Below are positions 1 to 6,500 of a stretch of DNA of 37,957 nucleotides, in pieces. The stretch spans positions 1 through 37,957 of the forward strand of contig JARKPC010000132.1 in assembly GCA_029975435.1 (NCBI GenBank), written 5' to 3'. Made by a program: the position numbers and the translations under genes. The stretch comes from Propionivibrio sp. (GTDB lineage: Bacteria; Pseudomonadota; Gammaproteobacteria; Burkholderiales; Rhodocyclaceae). The notes below the pieces were generated by a model. That model was given only the letters and a program-made list of their open reading frames with translations, ran no database searches and had not been told where the DNA came from. Each line of letters begins with the position of its first letter. The first letter of the stretch is position 1.

Positions 1-3
1 TAT

Positions 4-23
4 TTGACAGGAGTATATGTCAA
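4..23. promoter_or_regulatory. Perfect inverted repeat, operator candidate
   Basis: TTGACA at 4-9 and TGTCAA at 18-23 form a perfect 6-bp inverted repeat with an 8-bp spacer. It lies just left of two DnaA boxes and faces the window edge. This is the size and form of a phage repressor or activator operator. The bound protein is unknown. TTGACA is also a consensus -35 sequence, but no good -10 follows it at 17 bp. Confidence 0.4.
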
Positions 24-40
24 TGGTTCTTTAAGCAAAA

Positions 41-68
41 GCTACTTATCCACAGCTACTTATCCACA
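41..68 (+). repeat. Two tandem perfect DnaA boxes
   Basis: A 14-bp unit, GCTACTTATCCACA, occurs twice head to tail (41-54 and 55-68). Each copy contains TTATCCACA (46-54 and 60-68), the perfect consensus 9-mer bound by host DnaA. Tandem same-strand DnaA boxes one and a third helical turns apart are seen at plasmid and phage origins and at DnaA-controlled promoters. The flanks are AT-richer than the neighbourhood. This may be part of the element's replication origin or a DnaA-dependent switch. The left part of the site may be cut off by the window edge. Confidence 0.7.
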
Positions 69-79
69 GCATGACAGAA

Positions 80-89
80 TTAGCGCTAA
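80..89. promoter_or_regulatory. 10-bp palindrome near DnaA boxes
   Basis: TTAGCGCTAA is a perfect palindrome 12 bp right of the second DnaA box. It may be a dimer-binding half of an operator or origin site. It is short enough to be chance. Confidence 0.2.
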
Positions 90-137
90 CTTTGCGTTGT
101 CCTTTCTCTTTAACACTACGAGCCGAGAGCGGCATTA

Positions 138-335
138 TCAAGTTTTCAGCACACTCTGATCGATCTCGAACCCTTCCCGGACCACCTGGCCACAGCAGGG
201 GCATAGCGTCTTTCCTTTGAGCCTATTGAGAGCGATATAGACAGTCGCCTCAGCAACACCGGCAACCGCCGCTGCTTCCTTTACCGACTTCCCGTCTCGC
301 ACCATGGCGAGAGCAGATTGCGTTTTGCTGATCAC
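138..335 (-). CDS. Small HTH protein with C-terminal zinc-ribbon-like knuckle
   Basis: A 65-aa protein with a GTG start at 335; a GGAGG ribosome-binding site (343-347, minus) lies 7 nt upstream, which decides the start. Residues about 15-40 (KSVKEAAAVAGVAEATVYIALNRL region) look like a homeodomain-like helix-turn-helix of the resolvase/transposase type. CPCCG at about 45-49 could be half of a zinc knuckle. It is transcribed divergently from the small rightward genes at 462-1477, with an operator-like inverted repeat between them, which suits a small phage regulator. No named family was recognised, and function is inferred from the HTH only. Confidence 0.7.
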   Translation of the reverse strand: MISKTQSALAMVRDGKSVKEAAAVAGVAEATVYIALNRLKGKTLCPCCGQVVREGFEIDQSVLKT

Positions 336-387
336 GGATAAACCTCCGATAGCTCTTGAACCTGCTTACATGATAGCACATAGCAAA

Positions 388-415
388 AACTGCTTGACAA
401 ACATTAATAGCAGTT
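388..415. promoter_or_regulatory. Inverted repeat AACTGC-N16-GCAGTT over the promoter
   Basis: AACTGC at 388-393 and GCAGTT at 410-415 form a perfect 6-bp inverted repeat that brackets the -35 element of the rightward promoter. The 22-bp centre-to-centre spacing is two helical turns, which suits a dimeric repressor. The divergent HTH gene at 138-335 is the nearest candidate binder. Confidence 0.45.
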
Positions 416-423
416 CTTACTAT
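394..423 (+). promoter_or_regulatory. Sigma-70 promoter for rightward early genes
   Basis: A perfect -35 TTGACA (394-399) is followed after 18 bp by TACTAT (418-423), a 4/6 match to the -10. It sits 38 bp upstream of the start codon at 462. The region is AT-rich compared with its surroundings. This is the only good promoter for the 462-1477 gene set. Confidence 0.55.
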
Positions 424-461
424 GTACAAACCAATCAACCACCACACAGGAGCAGCACAAC

Positions 462-647
462 ATGGGCAAGACGCAAACCATCACCGCTCTTCAAAAGGCC
501 GAACTGGCAATTCAAAACGAAGAAGGGTACGAACTTACACTCGAAGATTTGGTGTTGCTGCAGCAGGCCGGGAAACTCGCGAAGATGAACGCTGCAATCC
601 TCACGAAAGACGGCTGCATCCTCGAACGCTCTTTCAGGTTTCAGTAG
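462..647 (+). CDS. Small protein of unknown function
   Basis: A 61-aa protein. The ATG at 462 is preceded by AGGAG (448-452) at good spacing, and a sigma-70-like promoter lies just upstream. The product is mildly acidic and predicted helical, with no Cys, no signal peptide and no membrane segment. No family was recognised. Position next to the excisionase-like gene and behind an operator-like repeat suggests an early regulatory or immunity-region protein of the element. It is kept as real on ribosome-binding site and context, not on homology. Confidence 0.6.
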   Translation: MGKTQTITALQKAELAIQNEEGYELTLEDLVLLQQAGKLAKMNAAILTKDGCILERSFRFQ

Positions 648-699
648 TTATAGGATCATGGGCGTGCAACAAATTTCTGCTGGAAATGGAGATAACCGA

Positions 700-969
700 A
701 TGCAAGAAATCTTGACGATCGATCAAGTCGCTGATGTTCTTCTGTGCGACAAGGATACGGCGGCCGCCTGTCTGAATAGCGGAGAACTTCCTGGGCTGAA
801 ATTCGGAAGAAGCTGGGTTATCCCGGCGGTTTCCTTCTATCAACGCCTGAACGAATTAGCCATCGAGGCGGCAAATGAACGCCGAAACAAGTCTCTGCCT
901 AATGTGAGATTTCAAGGTGGGCAACCTCAAAAGAAGCGCGGGCGCCCACGGTTCAATTTTCAGGAATGA
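700..969 (+). CDS. Excisionase-like MerR-type HTH protein with C-terminal AT-hook
   Basis: An 89-aa protein. The ATG at 700 has a GGAG site (688-691) 8 nt upstream; an in-frame ATG at 658 has a poorer site, so the shorter start is preferred. The N-terminal half (LTIDQVADVLLCDKDTAAAC, then GELPGLKFGRSWVIP) is the pattern of the excisionase/MerR-like winged HTH in which the wing carries a basic W-x-I motif. The C-terminus has KKRGRPR, an AT-hook core (GRPR) that binds the minor groove of AT-rich DNA. It may act as a recombination directionality factor or regulator. A strong terminator follows directly. Confidence 0.75.
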   Translation: MQEILTIDQVADVLLCDKDTAAACLNSGELPGLKFGRSWVIPAVSFYQRLNELAIEAANERRNKSLPNVRFQGGQPQKKRGRPRFNFQE

Positions 970-992
970 CAGCGTGCAGCCGATTGTCCGAC

Positions 993-1020
993 AACCCCGG
1001 TTCGCCGGGGTTTTTCTTTT
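993..1020 (+). terminator. Intrinsic terminator after the excisionase-like gene
   Basis: CCCCGG (995-1000), a TTCG tetraloop (1001-1004) and CCGGGG (1005-1010) form a very stable hairpin, followed by TTTTTCTTTT (1011-1020). AA at 993-994 extends the stem by pairing with the first Ts. It separates the 462-969 genes from the DUF2513 gene. Confidence 0.9.
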
Positions 1021-1084
1021 AATGACCGGCAGGTAAAGTAATCCCTTCTCAAATAGCAGACCAAGCCAAACGGGAGAAATTGCC

Positions 1085-1477
1085 ATGGTCAGAAATATGG
1101 ATTTGATACGTGAATTACTGTTGCGGCTCGAAAGCCTGCCGACAAACCCGTCGAGCATCTATCTATTGAAACCGGGATCTGATGAAACTGAAATCGAGGG
1201 TTACAGCGCCGATCAAATCGATTATCACCTGTCGTTGATCAGCGAAGCCGAACTGATCGAGAGCGGAAGAAGCGCTGCCGTCATGAACGGCTACATGTTC
1301 AAGCGCTTGTCTTGGGCCGGTCATGACTTCTTGGATTCCATTCGCGATCCAGAGGTTTGGGCAAAAACCAAACGGGGCGCGGAAGCCGCTGGCGGATTCA
1401 CTGTCGATCTACTGAAAGACCTTGCCAAAGGTTTCCTCAAGAAACAGGTTGAGGAATACACCGGGATCAAGCTCTGA
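1085..1477 (+). CDS. DUF2513 family protein
   Basis: A 130-aa protein with an ATG at 1085 and a GGGAG site about 9 nt upstream. The sequence follows the DUF2513 pattern: an N-terminal MDLIRELLL, then EGYSADQIDYHL, a middle EAELIE, and the signature RLSWAGHDFLDSIRD before a helical C-terminus. DUF2513 proteins are common in phages, plasmids and genomic islands of many bacteria; the layout suggests a winged-helix fold, but no biochemical role is established. The gene lies alone after a terminator and its 3' end overlaps the convergent end of the leftward operon by 11 bp. Confidence 0.88.
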   Translation: MVRNMDLIRELLLRLESLPTNPSSIYLLKPGSDETEIEGYSADQIDYHLSLISEAELIESGRSAAVMNGYMFKRLSWAGHDFLDSIRDPEVWAKTKRGAEAAGGFTVDLLKDLAKGFLKKQVEEYTGIKL

Positions 1478-1826
1478 GAGCAACGACACCAACCACATTC
1501 CCCGACAACCCGGCCAACACATCTGCCAGGCGGTTTTCTCGCCCTTCGTCTGATGGCTGACAGGCCAGCGCAATAATCTGCGCCTCGGCCTCGGACGCGC
1601 AAACCATACAGCCGTCTTCCTCGTATGCGGCAAGCGGGCGATTCGTGGCAGGAACCATCAGAACCAGATCAGCGGTTTTCTTTGCTCTGGCCAAGTCGCG
1701 CTTGAACGCTGCCAGGTTTCCCGGGTCGGCGCCAGCACCCGGCTCAATCAAGATGCGGACAACCTTTTCCGGTGGCGGAAATACTGCCTGTTCGATCGCC
1801 TTTACACGACGACGCAGCGTTCTCAT
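1467..1826 (-). CDS. Phage protein of unknown function, last gene of the leftward operon
   Basis: A 119-aa protein whose ATG overlaps the terminase small subunit stop in an ATGA junction, so it is probably translated by coupling. It opens with a basic helical stretch (MRTLRRRVKAIEQ), then a Pro-rich bend and a mixed region around VRILIEPGAGAD. The N-terminal helix plus EPG-type turn resembles small proteins that follow terminase or lysis genes in many prophages, but no family is claimed. It ends convergently with the DUF2513 gene. Confidence 0.7.
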   Translation of the reverse strand: MRTLRRRVKAIEQAVFPPPEKVVRILIEPGAGADPGNLAAFKRDLARAKKTADLVLMVPATNRPLAAYEEDGCMVCASEAEAQIIALACQPSDEGRENRLADVLAGLSGNVVGVVALRA

Positions 1827-2500
1827 TGCACAGATCCTTTCTTGCCCAATAGCTCTTCGATCTTTTCAAGGCGCTCGGCCACCTCCGTTGTTTCAAAGGC
1901 CCGCCGCTGGTTCTCAATCAGCGTCGACATCGTTTGCCCTTCGCTCGGCGGGATCTCCCCGGACGCAACCGCACGGAGTACAGCCGACTGCGCTTTCGCG
2001 CATGACGCCGCGTCAGTAATCTCCGGCAACGCGAAACGAACCGGCTTTTCGTTGGTCCCGAAGAACCGCTCGAGGGCAGTAAGGCTCGAATCCTTTGCCG
2101 CAAGCCGATACTTCTTGACCATGCACGCGACACCCGTTTCCTTGTCCGTACCCATCTGGACGATCTCAATGCCGGCGATTGCGGCAACCACATCATCGTC
2201 CAGATCTTGAATGGGAATCGGCGAACCCTCGGCATTGAACAGTCGCCGCGGATCGAAGAGCGCAATGCGTCGACGCTCTCTCATCACCTGCTCGGCTGTA
2301 ATTCCGGCTCGGTGCGCAAGGTCATTCTGTACGCTGTCGATCGCGGCCCGGACACTAACATTCGCTAACAGGCGCGCCCCTTGCTCATTGGCCGTTTTCC
2401 GCGAATACCCCGCCCGAATGGCCGCCTGCGTGGCATTCCGGTCGATCAGGAATTCAGCGACGAAAGCGGCCTGCTTGGGAGTGAGCCCCGGTTTCTGCAT
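1823..2500 (-). CDS. Phage terminase small subunit
   Basis: A 225-aa protein. The start MQKPGLTPKQ at 2500 is chosen because its ATG overlaps the upstream stop in a TGATG junction. Residues about 5-55 (LTPKQAAFVAEFLIDRNATQ, AAIRAGYSRKTANEQGARLL) match the Terminase_2 small-subunit HTH that recognises the packaging site. A middle FDPRRLF followed by acidic residues, and a C-terminal helical tail ending in lysines, are also usual. The small subunit normally works with a large ATPase/nuclease subunit encoded next to it; none is found on either side in this window. Placement at the end of an operon that begins with replication genes is unusual for a complete phage and is seen in satellites. Confidence 0.9.
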   Translation of the reverse strand: MQKPGLTPKQAAFVAEFLIDRNATQAAIRAGYSRKTANEQGARLLANVSVRAAIDSVQNDLAHRAGITAEQVMRERRRIALFDPRRLFNAEGSPIPIQDLDDDVVAAIAGIEIVQMGTDKETGVACMVKKYRLAAKDSSLTALERFFGTNEKPVRFALPEITDAASCAKAQSAVLRAVASGEIPPSEGQTMSTLIENQRRAFETTEVAERLEKIEELLGKKGSVQ

Positions 2501-2955
2501 CAGGCCACCTTCCACCCAAGTTCCCGCCGGGCCGCAAGAATATCCTTCCGCAGCGCGCAATCATGGGCGGGAAGCTCCATCGCAGCCAGCTTCTTCAACT
2601 CCTGCAAACGTTCCGCGGCTTTCTTCTGCCCCTCAGTCAGAGGCGGCTTTTCCTGAACTGGTGCCGCTGGTTGCTCTTCCTCGATCTTGAGAACCATGTG
2701 ACCGGTGACCCACTGGATACGCTCGGCCAAATGCCCCATTGAGCGCGTCAGCACCGGGACAACGCCAACGCCGTCCAGCGTGACATTCACGCGGGTGACA
2801 CCGTCAAGAGCAACCTTCCCGGAAAAGTCGATTCCGCATTCTTGGGCAGAGCTCCACAAGTCCGGGCGAAGCTGCCATGCAACGGTCGAGCGCATCACGG
2901 CAAAGCCACAGGCGGCCAGGGATTGAATTGCATACTGCCGAGTTTTTGTCGTCAC
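2500..2955 (-). CDS. Phage protein of unknown function
   Basis: A 151-aa protein with a GTG start at 2955 and an AGGAG site 8 nt upstream on the minus strand. The N-terminal 70 residues are mixed alpha/beta (an RSTVAWQLRPDLW region, then VTRVNVTLDGVGVVPVL); the C-terminal 55 residues are helical and charged after a Pro/Glu hinge, ending in a REL-x-WK motif. No catalytic motif is visible. It is coupled to the terminase small subunit gene, so a packaging or virion assembly role is possible but not shown. Confidence 0.7.
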   Translation of the reverse strand: MTTKTRQYAIQSLAACGFAVMRSTVAWQLRPDLWSSAQECGIDFSGKVALDGVTRVNVTLDGVGVVPVLTRSMGHLAERIQWVTGHMVLKIEEEQPAAPVQEKPPLTEGQKKAAERLQELKKLAAMELPAHDCALRKDILAARRELGWKVA

Positions 2956-2981
2956 TTTGATTTCTCCTGAATTGAACGGTG

Positions 2982-3167
2982 CTAGATAAAGAACACGGCT
3001 GCATCATGCTGAATTCCCGCGTCATCTCCGGTTGATTTACCTGCCGGGATTATTCCGATAGAGGCTGCGATCGCTTCCGCTTTTTCTGCAGTTGCGGGCA
3101 AGACCTCGTCTGTGCCAACAGCATCGCACCCTTTTTCACAGGTCAGTTTTTGGACGTCAGAATTCAT
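2982..3167 (-). CDS. Small phage protein of unknown function
   Basis: A 61-aa acidic protein. Its ATG overlaps the preceding stop in an ATGA junction, which is the main support. The sequence has two Cys close to the N-terminus (LTCEKGCDA) and an Ala-rich helix. No family was recognised. Confidence 0.55.
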   Translation of the reverse strand: MNSDVQKLTCEKGCDAVGTDEVLPATAEKAEAIAASIGIIPAGKSTGDDAGIQHDAAVFFI

Positions 3168-3508
3168 CGCATATGTCCTTCACGTGGGGTTAGGTTCTTT
3201 ACAGTCACGGCGGTATCGCCAAGATGATCCTTTGTCACTTCAAAGCGGCGGCCCTCTGCCAGTTTCCCGACCAGTGCCGACAACTCGCCCAGGTAGCCCA
3301 CCAGTTGCGCCATGGGCAGCGTTGCGCCGGGCTTCGTGGGATCCTTGAGCAGCGTATTGACGGCCTGCGGGGTCATCGCGGTCAGATCGTTCGCAATCTT
3401 CTCGCCGACGTTCGCGCCGGTTGCCGCGGCAAGTGTCTTGTGCAGCGCGTCAATTCCGGCCCGCCTTGCCATGTCATAGCCAAGCGTCTTGTCCAAATCG
3501 ATGTTCAC
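3164..3508 (-). CDS. Phage protein of unknown function
   Basis: A 114-aa protein with a GTG start at 3508 that overlaps the stop of the 1699-aa gene (GTGA) and has an AAAGGAA site upstream. Predicted mainly helical with a repeat-like LLKDPTKPG turn in the middle. No Cys, no signal peptide. It follows two virion-like genes in a coupled operon, so it may be a minor structural or assembly protein, but nothing in the sequence proves this. Confidence 0.65.
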   Translation of the reverse strand: MNIDLDKTLGYDMARRAGIDALHKTLAAATGANVGEKIANDLTAMTPQAVNTLLKDPTKPGATLPMAQLVGYLGELSALVGKLAEGRRFEVTKDHLGDTAVTVKNLTPREGHMR

Positions 3509-6500
3509 TGTTTTTCCTTTCGTGCGTTCTTCGAATCCAGTACTGCGCCTTTCAGCAAGGCATTGCGCTCAACAGTCAGCGCATCCAGTTGCTGCCGCTT
3601 CTCTGCCGGCGTGGCATCCGATCGGCGGACGGCCAACATGTCCTTGTTGATGCCCGAGAGATTCTTGGCGGCGCGTTCCAGCGGCTTGGCTTCCGTGGCC
3701 ATCGGTTCCCGCTCCTTCTCGTCGGCCAGATCCGGGCGGCCCAGGCGATCCAGTTCGCGCATCGTGCCGTGCAGGCGCTTGGCCTCGCCCAACAGGTCGT
3801 AAAACTCGGTTTCGAACTTGGTACGCTGCGGGGGCTCCTGGCTGACGAAGCGGCGAATCACCGGCATCTGATCGGCGCGCATCTCGGGCAGCTTGTCGCC
3901 GAAGAAGGCCTTGTCGGTCAGCATCAGGCCGTACATCGCCCAGGTGTTGAAGTAGCCGCGCAATAGCGCCTCGGCACGCGCCGGATTCACTTGCAGGCCT
4001 TCCGGCAGATTCCGGGTCGCCATGCCCGCCGCCTTGAGCGTTTCGCTCGTGGTGGGCTTGGCGCGCAGGAATGGCTGCATGCTCTCCATGCCCGGCGTCT
4101 CGATCGGCGATTTGGTGAAGTCGTTCCGGTTCGTCGCCTGTTCGTAGAGCGGCGCCACAATCTGCGGCTTCCAGTTGAGATTGAAGGTATTCGAGAGAAT
4201 CCGCGCGAAATCCTTGCCCAAGCCCTGCGGATCCTCGGCCATCAGTTTTTCCAGGGTGCGTTCGGCTGTTGAGGCTACGGCGCCGATTTCCCATATCTTC
4301 GGGTACCGGAAATGCTGATCACCGACGAAGAAATGCCAGTTCGAATCGCGATCCCAATCCGGCAAGTCCTGATAACGCTCATCGTCCTTGTTGAGCAGGT
4401 AGAGTCCCATGGACATCATGGCCAGTACGCCGGTCTTGGCAGCAATGGCCATCTTGTTGGGGTCGTGGGCAATGCCGCGCGCCAGGCGATCCCAGGAGAG
4501 CAGCGCCGGGCGCATGAACATCACCGTGTCGTACATGAAGCCGGCCGCCTGGCTGTCGCCACGCATAGCGAAGTCAGTCGAGACTTCCCGGCCAAGGTAA
4601 GCCGCATGCCGTGGATGCTCGCCCCGTTGAATGGCGCGGTTGTATTCGCCCAGGCGGGTGCTCATTTCGAACGAATCGGCCAGCGTCTCGAGGAAGTTTC
4701 CGAGTTTGGCCGGCGCATCCAGCACCGTGCGGTAATCGATGCCCTGGCGCTGGTAGAACTTCTCGAGCTTGGCCCGGAAGCGGGTTTCGTCCAGGAACAT
4801 CGAGGACATGCCGCCGCCGTTGGCAATGAATTCCTGATAGATCGGATCGTTCGTCAGTCGAAGGCGCATGCCGTTCAGCGAATCGATCACCGGGCGGAAA
4901 CCGGCACGGCTCATCACCGAGCCCATGATGGTGTCGCGGGCAATGTTGGCCAGCATGAAATCCGGCGTCAGGGTGATGGTCATCTGCCCGATACGTTTCG
5001 GCAGGCCCAACCACCGCACGACGGCCGATTGCAACGGGCGATCGATCGAGGACAGCGCGCGGTACAGGATCGGATCCCCGACTTCGTACCACGTGGGTTT
5101 CCCGCCCTTGAGGACGGCGACGACGTTACCCCCCGCAGGCGGCATGCCAGTCTGCATGACTTCGAGCAGGGCCGGTGCGGCTTCCAGTTCCGAGCGCAAC
5201 GCCTTGATGGCCTTGGCCGTCGCCGGGGACATCTTGGCCGATGCATCCACGCCCATGCCCTTCATCAGCGCGTCGACAACCTGCTTGGTATCAATGCGCA
5301 CCGGGCGCGACTCGGCGGGAATCTTGGTCATGAACTTGCCGCCGCCCTCGGCGCTCTCGGCCAGTTCGGCAATCTTCAAGCGGGCTTCGTTCTTCACCGC
5401 TTTGTCGATCAACTGCGCGGCGTTGCCTGTCATGTTGGCCAGAATGTCGCGGATATTCTCGGTACCGCCGGTCAATGCCTTCACGCCGGACCAGTCGCCC
5501 GGCTTGCCCTTGAATCCGCCCGGCTGCCCGACACGCTGGAACGGCAGGTATTGCGTGCGCTGCCACAGCCGGCGCGCTTCCGGATTGATCACGCCTTGCG
5601 CCTCGGCAAAGTCGAGAATGCCCTGGTTCCATTCCTGATAAGCCTTGAACGCGGCTTCACGCTCGGGCGTGCGCAGCTTGAGCATGCCGTCGATTTCGCC
5701 CGGCGTGAACAGATGCTCCCGGCCTTGGGTCATCAGTTCGCGCGCCGATTTGCCTACGAAGTACAGCAACGCATCATCGAGATTGCCCGCCACCGGTTTC
5801 AGGATCTCTTCGAGCCCCTTGCCCTTCCACATGAACGAGCCATCCGCCTTCTTCACCGGGTAGCCAAAGCGAAGGGCGCCATCAGCAATCGAGGACGATG
5901 AACGCACCAGGCGCGCGGTTTCGTAGGCGCCGGCCGGTGCAATCTTGCCGCCCTGCAACTCGCGTTCCGCGCGGTAGATGCCGTGCAGGTCATCAATCAC
6001 CGATTGCCGCCACTGATCACGCGAGACGTTGAGCGCATCGGACAGCGGGCGATGGTCGCCGATCTTGGAACGGGCGCGGTCAATGGCTTCCTGACCGAAC
6101 CATTCGGTCATACCCTCTCGGGCCTTGAGGATCGCCGGGCCGTAGTCGTGCCGTTGGGCGAAGTCATCGAACCACTTGGCAAACCTTGGCGCCTTCGCCT
6201 CCAGTACGTCGGGCTGCGTCATCCACAGGCGAACGCCTTCCGCGAAGCCCTCATAGACTTTTCCGGCGTCGTAGCTGATCGCCTTCAGTTCCTTGGCCAT
6301 CGTCGTGTCGTTCTCCCAGGCCTTGCGGATCTCGGGAACGCGCTTGTCCATCAGGTGCGCCATTTCATGCGCTGCGGTTTCCAGATCCGCATGGCGCTTG
6401 ATCCGGACTTCTTCATTCGAAGGACGGAAGAAGCCAAGCCGTTTCTTGCCCTGCACGCGGCCTTCGTACAGGCTGGTATCCAGCGCCTTGAGGAACGGAA

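Noticed and set aside
3569..4294. 241-codon minus-strand frame inside the polyvalent gene
   Set aside because: Unlike the nested gene at 7062-7652 it has no domain pattern and overlaps the well-conserved LPD38-like end of the host protein. It is a shadow.
4312..5901. 529-codon reading frame on the plus strand
   Set aside because: It is antisense to the polyvalent gene; the product is His/Arg/Ala-rich without any domain pattern, as expected for the shadow of a GC-rich gene.
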